DNA from: Streptococcus ovuberis | GTDB taxonomy: Bacteria > Bacillota > Bacilli > Lactobacillales > Streptococcaceae | Reading direction: 5' to 3' | Assembly: GCF_012396585.1 (NCBI RefSeq) | Contig: NZ_JAAXPR010000003.1 | Location: 1-64,000 of the forward strand | DNA length: 64,000 nt | In this document: piece after piece, positions 19,366 to 27,752 of the stretch | Layout: each line of letters opens with the position of its first letter | Numbering within the stretch: position 1 is the stretch's first letter | Notes under the pieces: model-generated | Database searches by the model: none | Told to the model about the DNA's origin: nothing | The model's input: the letters and a program-made list of their open reading frames with translations, nothing else | Program-made: the position numbers and the translations under genes

Positions 19366-19414
19366 AATAAGTATTCTAAAGATTTTCACAAAATCACGCA
19401 AATTTATTTTTAAA

Positions 19415-19447
19415 CAAAAAAAGACCTCAGAATCCTAGCCGAGGTCT
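19415..19447 (-). terminator. Terminator at the end of the partition operon
   Basis: Stem AGACCTC (19422-19428) with GAGGTCT (19441-19447), followed on the minus strand by TTTTTTT. It probably ends the parA/RHH/40-aa transcript and marks the left end of the element's gene content. Confidence 0.7.
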
Positions 19448-19476
19448 ATCTTATTTGAAAATCAAAATCATCTTTT

Positions 19477-19599
19477 TTAGGGGGTAATAATCATTTGACT
19501 ATTAGCTACTAGATTATTAACTTTTCCGCTAAATCCTTTGTTTTTTAAGTAGTTAGCGTAAAAATGCTGCTCTGCTAAGAGCCTAGTAATTAAGTCCAT
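19477..19599 (-). CDS. Small 40-aa protein after the partition genes
   Basis: 40 aa from ATG with GGAG eight bases upstream. It begins MDLITRLLAEQHFYANYLKN and ends SQMIITP. It follows the RHH gene by 17 bases and precedes a terminator, so it is the last gene of the partition operon. No family recognised. The ribosome-binding site and position support that it is real. Confidence 0.55.
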   Translation of the reverse strand: MDLITRLLAEQHFYANYLKNKGFSGKVNNLVANSQMIITP

Positions 19600-19616
19600 A
19601 TCTTCTCCTTACCAGG

Positions 19617-19856
19617 TTACATTTTTTTAAACAAGTCATTCACAAATGCTGAAGCGGATCTAAATCCTTTCTCTTTTGCCAGTTCATCAATCTTAGTTCG
19701 GACAGATGGTTGCAAGGTAAATTGATACTGCTTTGTTCGTTCAAAGGTATCAAAGTGTCCACCAGCCCCAGTGTCTGTTGACTGAATGGAGCTTGGTAAA
19801 GTTGCTGTCTCCGTGATTACTTGAGCGATTTCATTTTTCTTTGGTTTAAAAGCCAT
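19617..19856 (-). CDS. RHH-type partition partner (PrgO-like)
   Basis: 79 aa. The C-terminal half FTLQPSVRTKIDELAKEKGFRS (key helices) fits a ribbon-helix-helix DNA-binding fold; the N-terminal half is disordered and basic. It lies directly downstream of parA, as PrgO follows PrgP in pCF10. It should bind the AT-rich palindromes around parA and stimulate the ATPase. Family-level assignment is by context and fold, not by close similarity. Confidence 0.7.
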   Translation of the reverse strand: MAFKPKKNEIAQVITETATLPSSIQSTDTGAGGHFDTFERTKQYQFTLQPSVRTKIDELAKEKGFRSASAFVNDLFKKM

Positions 19857-19896
19857 TTTGGTCTCCTTATCAATATCAATCTATTTATGTATATAA

Positions 19897-19920
19897 ATAT
19901 AATTATAAATTTAATTATAT
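19897..19920. promoter_or_regulatory. AT-rich palindrome, candidate parS half-site cluster
   Basis: Arms ATATAATTA and TAATTATAT flank TAAATT between the parA and RHH genes. Related ATAATTATA units recur upstream of parA. This is the layout expected of centromere or operator sites for RHH partition proteins. Confidence 0.45.
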
Positions 19921-20727
19921 TTATATTGTATCATGAAGTATTGAAAAAGTCAGGTCTATTTCATCAAAAAATTTCTTATGCTTGTGGTACAGGACTGAAT
20001 CCTCTTTCATTTCTGCAATAGAAATCTTCTCAATTGTGGAATGATTGAAGAGTTCTTTGGCTGGAATAACACCAATGAGATCACTCTCCCCCTTCTCGCT
20101 GGCTTCCTGCTCCAGTGCCTCTAACAATTCTCTGGAGGTTCCATAGTTAGGGCGAATCATATTGGCAAGAAAATAGAGATCAGCAGTGATATAGGATTCC
20201 CTCGTGCGATAGTCAATCACATCTTTTCTATAGGCTTCTAACCTACTCTCTAAATTAAACTTAGCATTATAGCCAAACTCAGATGGAATTAAGGGACTGA
20301 TAATCGCATGACTAACTGCAATAGCATTTTTCGTGGCAATAGAAAAATCTGGGTGACAATCAATCAGCACATAATCATATTGCTCCAAATCCCTTTTCTC
20401 GTAGTTATCTTCAAGCCAAAGATAGAGCATCATGTTCTTTCGATCATTATTTTCCAGCTCCCTTTCTACCAGGTCCAGCTGCATATACCCAGGTATAATC
20501 GCAATATTATCCTTAACTTGCTTGATGGCCACCTCACCACCTTTGAATACATTGGCAATAGTCTGCTCAGTATCATAAAGCTCATAGGTCTGGGTTAAAT
20601 TACACTGATGATCCAAGTCAATAAATAAGACCTTCTTGCCCTGCTTGGCCAACCATTCACCATAATTAAAGGTTAATGTTGTTTTACCAACACCACCTTT
20701 TATAGCAACAAAGCTGATAATCTTCAT
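19921..20727 (-). CDS. ParA-family partition ATPase (PrgP-like)
   Basis: 268 aa. It has a deviant Walker A at the N-terminus (VAIKGGVGKTTLTFNYGEW), Walker B FIDLDHQCN, the DYVLIDCHPDFS motif and the downstream SEFGY region of ParA/Soj ATPases. It drives segregation of low-copy replicons. With the RHH gene and flanking palindromes it forms a complete partition cassette, supporting a plasmid origin for the element. It is transcribed away from the relaxase operon's upstream control region but in the same direction. Confidence 0.92.
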   Translation of the reverse strand: MKIISFVAIKGGVGKTTLTFNYGEWLAKQGKKVLFIDLDHQCNLTQTYELYDTEQTIANVFKGGEVAIKQVKDNIAIIPGYMQLDLVERELENNDRKNMMLYLWLEDNYEKRDLEQYDYVLIDCHPDFSIATKNAIAVSHAIISPLIPSEFGYNAKFNLESRLEAYRKDVIDYRTRESYITADLYFLANMIRPNYGTSRELLEALEQEASEKGESDLIGVIPAKELFNHSTIEKISIAEMKEDSVLYHKHKKFFDEIDLTFSILHDTI

Positions 20728-20769
20728 GATTTTAAATCCTCCACATTTTTATAGTTTTATTATACCACA

Positions 20770-20802
20770 CATAATTATATTTATCAACATAATTATAATT
20801 AT
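20770..20802. promoter_or_regulatory. ATAATTATA repeats upstream of parA
   Basis: CATAATTATATTTAT and CATAATTATAATTATTTT occur in tandem in the parA promoter region, matching the units of the palindrome at 19897-19920. They are candidate RHH operator or parS sites. Confidence 0.45.
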
Positions 20803-20804
20803 TT

Positions 20805-22439
20805 TTATATTGATTTGTTTTCTTCTGGATTTGGTTTATCGTTATGATGTTCCTTCAAAGTCGCCAACTTCCGATACTCAAAGCTGATTTGATCAACCGT
20901 TTCTTTTAACTGAGTTCTCTCTATACTAATTTCTACCATCTCTTTATCAAGGTGTTCCAGAGAGTAATCCAGGGGGATAGATAGACTATTTAGCACTTCT
21001 TGTGCAATCATCTGCTCAGCCAAACCACCTTCCTGGTAATCAGTCAAGGCTCCCCGAATTTTATTGAGGGTAGCCAATTTATCATCCAAAAGGTCCAAAG
21101 ATTTATCTGTCTGATCTAGTTGTTCAATAAAGCGATTAGCCAGTTCATCCAACTGAGTTGAGTTACTAACCTGGTGCTGATTCAAAAAGTTAAACTCTCT
21201 GATTAACTCATCTAACTTAGAGATATTCGGATTCTTTTTAAGGATGTAACTACCGTTGTGGTGGGCCAATTGTTTTACCAAAACATCCCCCTTAATGAAA
21301 CGATTATTTTTTGATTGGTCAGGATTGGTAAAATAGAAAAAATCAGATTGTTTAATAAACAATTCAAAACTCCCGTCATCTAATTTATCGACAAAGCGAT
21401 ACGGTACTTTAACAATTCCATGATTTCTAAGACCATAATCGACTTCTAAATAGATACCTGTCTGTGTCTCTTCCTTAACTTGCCATGACTGCAAAGGTAA
21501 CCGCATTTCAAAATCATTTTCTTTATCAGCCTGCTCCAGTTGGTACTTTTCCTTTACTTCTTCTAAGCTATAAACGACTTCGTTTTTTGAAACCCTATCC
21601 TCAATAACAGCTAAAGAGTAGGTTCCTTTTTTGGACAATGCCCTATCCCTGGTATTTTTTTCTTGGTCCTTATCCAAGAGTTTATACTTCACATATTCAC
21701 CAGTAACGTCAACAAATAGATCTAAAGCCTTTGCCTTTTCTAAAAAATCATCCAGGCTAATAGAGTGCTTCAATAGAAAATCTAATCGGGACTTGATTTC
21801 TATCTTATGCACATTCTGTTTTCGATAAGCTGAATACTTGCGATGATCAAAAATCTTACTCCTGTCTTCAATAATTTTTGCACCAAACAAATCCGCATGA
21901 CGATCCGAAATCTTTTCTAAACTTTTCCTGGTACCTTTTTGCCAACGAAATTTATTCAATGTAGAACTATTTGTCGCATTAAAAATGATGTGATTATGGA
22001 GGTGGTCCTTATCCATGTGAGTAGCCACAATAAATTCATGATGGCCTCCTGTGAGTTCCATAATGGTTCGTCTGCCTATCTCATTGACTTCCTCTGGAGT
22101 CAGATTATCATCAACAGAAAATGACTGGATGATATGGTGAGCATAAACCTCACTTGTCCCTTTTTGATAGTCTGTTTTATCCGCTCTCCCATGATAACGG
22201 TTAGCCAATCGGTTGGTCATCATCATTTCTTCATAGCCATTGACCTCATCTGTCAGGAGATGACTGGAGACTATTTGTTCTTGTCTATGACCATTTATAA
22301 ACTCCAATGGAAAATCATCTTCAGGATCATATTCTTGATCCATTGACACTCGCAATGTCTTAGATTGATCTAAAATATAATCCACAACTCTTTTTAAACT
22401 GGCTTGAGATTTGACCTGTTTTATTTTTAATACAACCAC
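20805..22439 (-). CDS. MOBP-type relaxase (PcfG-like)
   Basis: 544 aa relaxase/mobilisation nuclease (PF03432, VirD2-like). The N-terminal 200 residues contain the metal-binding histidine triad FIVATHMDKDHLHNHIIFNA and an upstream Tyr-containing region (VVDYILDQ) that could hold the nicking tyrosine. The long C-terminal part is helical with a coiled coil. It cleaves one strand at oriT and stays covalently attached. Length and position after the small accessory protein match PcfG of pCF10 (about 560 aa). Confidence 0.9.
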   Translation of the reverse strand: MVVLKIKQVKSQASLKRVVDYILDQSKTLRVSMDQEYDPEDDFPLEFINGHRQEQIVSSHLLTDEVNGYEEMMMTNRLANRYHGRADKTDYQKGTSEVYAHHIIQSFSVDDNLTPEEVNEIGRRTIMELTGGHHEFIVATHMDKDHLHNHIIFNATNSSTLNKFRWQKGTRKSLEKISDRHADLFGAKIIEDRSKIFDHRKYSAYRKQNVHKIEIKSRLDFLLKHSISLDDFLEKAKALDLFVDVTGEYVKYKLLDKDQEKNTRDRALSKKGTYSLAVIEDRVSKNEVVYSLEEVKEKYQLEQADKENDFEMRLPLQSWQVKEETQTGIYLEVDYGLRNHGIVKVPYRFVDKLDDGSFELFIKQSDFFYFTNPDQSKNNRFIKGDVLVKQLAHHNGSYILKKNPNISKLDELIREFNFLNQHQVSNSTQLDELANRFIEQLDQTDKSLDLLDDKLATLNKIRGALTDYQEGGLAEQMIAQEVLNSLSIPLDYSLEHLDKEMVEISIERTQLKETVDQISFEYRKLATLKEHHNDKPNPEENKSI

Positions 22440-22442
22440 TCC

Positions 22443-22808
22443 TTACTCCTTATTAGCTTGTTCTTCAGCCCGTTTCAACACCTGATTCATTCGATCATTG
22501 ACCTCTTTTAGCAACTCATAAACTTGAGTTATTTGAGCGACCGAAACCTCATCATCGGTATTGACTTGCTTAGCAACCTGGTTAACGTTAACACCAATGC
22601 GTTTGATCTCTTGACGAAACAAACGCAGCTCTTCAAAGTTAATCACCTTAACTTCTCCAGTCAGCAACATCTTCCGAGCAAAAGTTGAGAAGTTTCTCAA
22701 GTTATGTTCTGCCATCTTAGCTCTGATTATTTTTTCTTCTGTCTCGTCTACAAAAAATTCTTTCTTAACAGAACGACTTCGTCTTACTTCTTTTGATTTT
22801 TGATCCAT
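22443..22808 (-). CDS. Relaxosome accessory protein (MobC/PcfF-like)
   Basis: 121 aa. A basic N-terminus (RRSRSVKKEFFVDETEEKII) forms an RHH-like DNA-binding arm. The C-terminal VNVNQVAKQVNT segment is typical of MobC/BmmC accessory proteins that help melt or bend oriT. It ends three bases before the relaxase gene. It matches PcfF of pCF10 in size and place. Confidence 0.85.
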   Translation of the reverse strand: MDQKSKEVRRSRSVKKEFFVDETEEKIIRAKMAEHNLRNFSTFARKMLLTGEVKVINFEELRLFRQEIKRIGVNVNQVAKQVNTDDEVSVAQITQVYELLKEVNDRMNQVLKRAEEQANKE

Positions 22809-22849
22809 ATTTTGTAATCCTCCACTTCTCTAAATTGAATTAAAACCAG

Positions 22850-22906
22850 ACCTAAGCCAGACCTGGCTCACATCTGGCAAGCGTAGCACGTGTCCTGACA
22901 AGTGCT
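22850..22906. other. Candidate oriT
   Basis: The only sizeable noncoding gap beside the relaxosome genes contains a 22-base imperfect inverted repeat (AGCACGTGTC/GACAAGTGCT, 22885-22906), directly next to GGCAAGCGT, and a nearby direct repeat CCAGACCT. Relaxase recognition sites are usually such hairpins beside the nick. The nick position is not recognisable to me. Confidence 0.45.
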
Positions 22907-22909
22907 GTT

Positions 22910-22972
22910 TTTAAAAAACTAAGCACCCTCTCTATCCTCCCTTTTGGGAGAATAGAGGTGCCTAGTTTTTTC
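22910..22972. terminator. Strong bidirectional terminator hairpin
   Basis: A stem of more than 20 bp with arms AACTAAGCACC and GGTGCCTAGTT around CCTCCC/GGGAG and a TTTT loop, flanked by A-runs and T-runs on both sides. It ends the T4SS operon and insulates the relaxosome genes. Confidence 0.85.
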
Positions 22973-23008
22973 AATTTTTGGGGAAATCCCCAATCCCCTT
23001 TTAACGTG

Positions 23009-23263
23009 CTAACGCACGTTTTGTAAGAGACCATTTCTTAGAAGCTGGTACTCTTCATCAGTCATTCGTTTTAACAAAACAATAGATTCCTGGTAAGAGT
23101 GAGCTATATCAAGCTCTTGTTTTTGAGCCAAAATAGTATCCTGTTCCAACTGATAGATGACCTCTCTTCGAGATTGACGGATAGCATTCTGGTCTAACTT
23201 TGGGCGATCAGTTGGCCCATAGTTGTAGTAGTATTGATGTAATGTTAACTCAAGTGCTTCCAT
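23009..23263 (-). CDS. Small hypothetical conjugation-region protein
   Basis: 84 aa, hydrophilic, mostly helical; it begins MEALELTLHQYYYNYGPTD and has a heptad-like centre. It lies between the large TOPRIM/ArdC-like gene and the oriT region, where pCF10 has the small pcfE. I do not recognise the family. The position at the end of the T4SS operon, before the terminator, supports expression. Confidence 0.6.
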   Translation of the reverse strand: MEALELTLHQYYYNYGPTDRPKLDQNAIRQSRREVIYQLEQDTILAQKQELDIAHSYQESIVLLKRMTDEEYQLLRNGLLQNVR

Positions 23264-23317
23264 TATTTGTTCCTTTCTTTCTTGGTTGATTTAATCGTGA
23301 TAGCTGTTTTGTGATCG

Positions 23318-26300
23318 TTACATGTGACGGTTCTCCTCCTGTTCCTGGGACTTTTTTATGTCAGGTGTCTCCTCCTTAACGAGTGCTTGAGTCTCTCTAT
23401 TCGTTGTCTTTTCAGCTAAGCGCTGACTAAAAATATCTTGACCAACAGACTTGTTTTGTTGGTGTTCAAGAATATTATCTAAACGTTGAATCAATCCTTT
23501 TGCTGATTTTTGTATCACATCCAATTGAGCTTCCAGGTCAGACAAAGACTTTTTATCTCTTGACCAGTTAGCCAAATAAGCAAAACTATAGTCTTGTGTA
23601 TCAATACCAAAATGACTCGCCACCACAAAAGCAACTGATTCAGCTTGCAGCTCTTTCTCTGGTTTAGTGTATTGATGTTTCTCCCTTTCCTGGAGATTAT
23701 GGAGATCTGCATGAGCCATTTCATGGAAGAAAGTTTTTAGCGTTTGTGTCTCTGACATACCTGTTTTAATGATAATTTTATCTTCATTAGGAAGGTAAAC
23801 ACCGTTATAGTTTCCTAAATTATTAGACAACTCAACTTTAATACCTCTCTCTTGAGCAAGAACCTTGGTGGCTCTATAAAGGTTGGCATAATCATCATAA
23901 GTTCCTTCCAGGTTATTGACTGCTTTAGGAAACTCACGTCCAGACGTTTGGGAAATATCAAAGACTGGTACTAGTTTAAAGCTGGTATAGGTCACTGGTT
24001 TTTGATTCTCATCAAGGATGGGTTGGCCAGTCTCTTTATCTTTTTTAGTAACTGTTACAGGTGCCCAAATTCTCAAAGCCTTCTCTCCCTTATTGACCAA
24101 ACGTCCAAATTGCTCCTTCCAAACCTTGAAGGAAGCAACTTTGCTAACGTCTGCTTTCTGAGCTTGTAATAAGAAAAGATTGTTAGGTGAATAGTGTGGT
24201 AACTTTGCCATCGCTGACAGAAACTCTTTGTAACGATCAGATTCTAGATAGGTTCTTATTCCTGCTTTCATGAGATCATTCAAACCTTTTTTATCTCCAG
24301 CTGCAATCAATTCTGAGACCTTTTCTGGAGTAATAACTATAGCCTCCTCTACTTCTTGAGACGAAGAAGAAGTCTCAAAATCTTCTAAACGAGAGACTAA
24401 ATCATCTAAGGTTTTGGTGGCTAGATCAGAAAATTCCTCTTGTGTATGCTTCCCATTCGCAACATCTGCCCAGGATACCTGGTGGACTTGGTAAACCTTA
24501 TCCTCTACCCAGTTTTGGTAAAACTCAGCCTCAGTATCAACCAAACCTTGTAGTGTTAAATCAGTGATCACCAAGTCTAAATCACCTCCGTATTGATCCA
24601 AAAGCTGATCAACAAAAGCCAATTCAGCGAGGTAGTCTGGGTTAAGATTAGTTTCTAAAACAGGTCTGCCAACCTCTCGAAGAGTGTCTAACACACTAGT
24701 TACCTTTACTTTGTTAACTTCAAACGTTACCCCTTCTTTCTCTTCTGCTCCTGACAGTTCAAGCTCCTCAACCTGACTGATTTCTTCCCTTTCAAATTGG
24801 TTATTCTGCATGATAGCCATCATCTCAGAGCCTCCATCTTTGATATATTCGTTGTTAATTGACAGCTGTTGAATCTTACCATCACGGTTACGATAAACAC
24901 CAAGAATGATTTTTTCATGATTTGAAGCATCCAGTTGAGCATTGAGGTTACTTTTTAATCGCATGACACTAGCAGGAATAGCTAACCCATCGACTGTTCG
25001 TAATGCTAGCAAAAGATCTTTATCGCTGGTACGAATAGCCTTATCCAAGTCCAATCGATGCAATTTCTCAATGTCAGATAAATCATTAAAGTAAAATGCG
25101 TCACTCACAATTATTTCCTGTAATTCAGGCAGTACCTGGAGCTTTTCAAAAGCTGCATCATAATTGGCAATAAGCAAGTTATCAAAATGACCCCGCCCAT
25201 TCGCAAAATCAAGTAAAGTCTGCTCGGCGGTCTGCCCTTCTTTCTGAGGTAATATGCCAGTTAAGTGCATGAAGTATTCTTTCCCAAATTCAATACTGAC
25301 TTGGCCATTTTCAACCCCATCACTATAAAAATAAGTAATTGTAGTATCTGCAAGCTCATTAAGATAGAATTGTGCCACTTGCTGAAGGTTTTGTGCATAA
25401 CGATTCAACTTCCTCAAATCTTTATCTGATACAGGATGATAGCCCTTCTTGTAAGTTGACGGTGTTAACCCATCTATGGTAAAATGTAATAAAGGCTGAG
25501 ATTCAGTTTGATTTGGTGACAAGTCATTCAAAGGTTGCGACAAGTTCGCTTCAGGTAGAGGTGCTGCCTCCTGGTCTCCAGGTAAATCCTCGACATTTGT
25601 CTCAGCAATTATCCCTTGGGTTTTCTCAAGGGATTTTTCTTTACCCAATCCATACTTAGCTACTATATTTTCAAAGACCTGATCATAGTGACGTTCAACC
25701 CTACTCCAGGTTTCTTCGACTCCTTGAGCAAGATTATCCAGAAATTGAATAGCTTGCTCTCCGTTTAGATCATTTTCTGAGAGATAGGTTAAAATACTCT
25801 CTTGATTCAAAACATTTCCCTCCAGGGAGAGATAGCCAGTGGCTCCTTTATTTGATGAGTCCTCGATGTAAAGATTTACGCCATCTTTAGAGTATGCCAG
25901 ATCCTCCAGGTTATTATGAAACTCCTCTATCATTTCCTGAGAAGCTCCTAAACGCTCCAGTTCGTAATCATGCCAGAGATAGTAATCTCCCTCTTGAATA
26001 ATCTTTTCATTGATGAGAGCTTTTAAGTCTATTTCCACTTCTGGTTGTTCCACCTGATCTAAATCCATATCGCTCTCCTCCTTATTCTTCATAAGCCCTA
26101 ATAATTCATTAACTCTAGCTCGATCACTATCAGTTAATGGACCATATTTTTTTGATGGTTCAAAGGTCCCTTGATCAGTCAGCTCAAAGGCTACTTTTTT
26201 AAGTCCCTTAACGAAATAGATCATCGGTTGTTTTTTCCATTGGTTAACCAGGCCTTGATCAATCAGATGTTGTACCCCTGGACTCATTGAAATACCTTGT

Positions 26301-27751
26301 GATTTCTCCGCTAACGCCTCAAGCTCGACTAGGCGTTTTTCATATTTCCTAATAGTCGTTTGGGTATAAAGGGACTCCCCTCGATAGAATTTCTCTATCT
26401 CATCCTTGATCCGTGAAATGTTGTCAACAGTCAAATTTAAACCATAACCATTTTTGTTAAGCCCTAGTCGCTTATTTTCCTCCTGGTCTTCCAAGCGTTC
26501 GATTCGCTCCTTTTGCGCTTCTATTTCTCTAGTAAGAGAGATAGCTTTGTTTTCCAGTTGATCACGTCTCTTGAAGAAAGCTCCAGCCCCACGCTTATCA
26601 TTCATAGGCTGGCCATTAGTTTGGGCTTGGTAGGAAAAGACTGCCTGCGTTGCTTGGCCTAACTCGTTCTCCAGGCGTTCTAGCTTTCTATAAGCTTGGG
26701 CCAGTCTGCTATTATCTCTAACTTGACTAGCCCCTTGAGTCTTTAAATAATCATTCCAATCCGTTTTCTCTTGACCGTCTGCCAGCGGAGGGAGGTCAAC
26801 AACTACTGGAATACCTTTCCCCTGGAGCTTAGAGATAAAGTTTCTGCCTGCTTCATCATTATCCAAGGCTAATGTTATCAGAACCTGGTTATCCTCTTTT
26901 TTAAAATAGGAGGTATGTTGAGCAACGTGGGCTAAAAGCTTAGGTGTTTCTTTATAATCTACCGTGTATGTTTTCCCTTCCTGATTCGCATACCATTCCA
27001 TAAAGTGGCGACTAATAGTGGCTTCCTTGAGACCATCCATGGCCACCAAGCGAACATCATTTAAACTATCTCTATGTAGCTCTACATAGGACATGAGATC
27101 AATAGGACTTTCCGCAAACACTAGGCGCTTAGGTTGGCCAATATCTAGGGTCATTCCAGACATCCCATCAGAAGCTCTCATAATGCGTTTTAAGCGCCCT
27201 CTTTCATGGATGGTATTATTCTCCATGATTCCTTGTAGCGATGCTCCTGTGATCTGTCCTGACTTGTCCAGGGTCTTAAAGACAATAACAGGCTCTAAAA
27301 CTTCTCCTGTCTTGTGTGTCGCCTGGGCCAACAACCCTTGCTTTATAAAAAGATTGATAGTATCTTCAGACAACCCACGTTCATTGACCAGATAATCTTT
27401 GGCTAAAGTTAAATCCTGACTTTCAAAGTTTTGTAGGTAATATTCAAAAACAGGTGGGATATATTCGGTTGGTTCAAAAGATTCAAACTCTCCCGTCTCC
27501 AGGTAATGTTTTGCTTGTTTAAAACTAAGTTTTTGGCCTGTTTGTTCCTCCTTTATCACCTGGACCAGTTTAATAACGTCCCCGTGTAAATCTCTGGAGA
27601 ACCAAGAAAAGATATTTTTACTCGTATTTAGAATAAAACTATCATGGTCAGACCAGGTGTAATTGTCATGTCCCAGACGCTTCATATCTAGGCCTAGTTG
27701 CTGGGCCACATCCAGGATAGACAGGCGTTTTAACTCTTCAATTGTTGCCAT
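23318..27751 (-). CDS. Large DUF3991/TOPRIM and ArdC-like polyvalent protein
   Basis: 1477 aa. The N-terminal 330 aa contain a zinc-less DUF3991 region and a TOPRIM fold (RLVFAESPIDLMSY; LALDNDEAGRNF with catalytic-type acidic residues). A central helical part (380-560) follows. Around residues 1160-1400 an ArdC-like N-terminal ssDNA-binding domain (YSPNNLFLLQAQ, VWKEQFGRLVNKGEKAL) and a zinc-metallopeptidase motif FFHEMAHADLH are visible. ArdC-type proteins protect incoming single-stranded DNA from restriction, and TOPRIM parts suggest primase-like action. It is probably delivered or needed during transfer establishment. Adjacent to the 27753 gene with a one-base gap. Confidence 0.85.
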   Translation of the reverse strand: MATIEELKRLSILDVAQQLGLDMKRLGHDNYTWSDHDSFILNTSKNIFSWFSRDLHGDVIKLVQVIKEEQTGQKLSFKQAKHYLETGEFESFEPTEYIPPVFEYYLQNFESQDLTLAKDYLVNERGLSEDTINLFIKQGLLAQATHKTGEVLEPVIVFKTLDKSGQITGASLQGIMENNTIHERGRLKRIMRASDGMSGMTLDIGQPKRLVFAESPIDLMSYVELHRDSLNDVRLVAMDGLKEATISRHFMEWYANQEGKTYTVDYKETPKLLAHVAQHTSYFKKEDNQVLITLALDNDEAGRNFISKLQGKGIPVVVDLPPLADGQEKTDWNDYLKTQGASQVRDNSRLAQAYRKLERLENELGQATQAVFSYQAQTNGQPMNDKRGAGAFFKRRDQLENKAISLTREIEAQKERIERLEDQEENKRLGLNKNGYGLNLTVDNISRIKDEIEKFYRGESLYTQTTIRKYEKRLVELEALAEKSQGISMSPGVQHLIDQGLVNQWKKQPMIYFVKGLKKVAFELTDQGTFEPSKKYGPLTDSDRARVNELLGLMKNKEESDMDLDQVEQPEVEIDLKALINEKIIQEGDYYLWHDYELERLGASQEMIEEFHNNLEDLAYSKDGVNLYIEDSSNKGATGYLSLEGNVLNQESILTYLSENDLNGEQAIQFLDNLAQGVEETWSRVERHYDQVFENIVAKYGLGKEKSLEKTQGIIAETNVEDLPGDQEAAPLPEANLSQPLNDLSPNQTESQPLLHFTIDGLTPSTYKKGYHPVSDKDLRKLNRYAQNLQQVAQFYLNELADTTITYFYSDGVENGQVSIEFGKEYFMHLTGILPQKEGQTAEQTLLDFANGRGHFDNLLIANYDAAFEKLQVLPELQEIIVSDAFYFNDLSDIEKLHRLDLDKAIRTSDKDLLLALRTVDGLAIPASVMRLKSNLNAQLDASNHEKIILGVYRNRDGKIQQLSINNEYIKDGGSEMMAIMQNNQFEREEISQVEELELSGAEEKEGVTFEVNKVKVTSVLDTLREVGRPVLETNLNPDYLAELAFVDQLLDQYGGDLDLVITDLTLQGLVDTEAEFYQNWVEDKVYQVHQVSWADVANGKHTQEEFSDLATKTLDDLVSRLEDFETSSSSQEVEEAIVITPEKVSELIAAGDKKGLNDLMKAGIRTYLESDRYKEFLSAMAKLPHYSPNNLFLLQAQKADVSKVASFKVWKEQFGRLVNKGEKALRIWAPVTVTKKDKETGQPILDENQKPVTYTSFKLVPVFDISQTSGREFPKAVNNLEGTYDDYANLYRATKVLAQERGIKVELSNNLGNYNGVYLPNEDKIIIKTGMSETQTLKTFFHEMAHADLHNLQEREKHQYTKPEKELQAESVAFVVASHFGIDTQDYSFAYLANWSRDKKSLSDLEAQLDVIQKSAKGLIQRLDNILEHQQNKSVGQDIFSQRLAEKTTNRETQALVKEETPDIKKSQEQEENRHM

Positions 27752-27752
27752 C

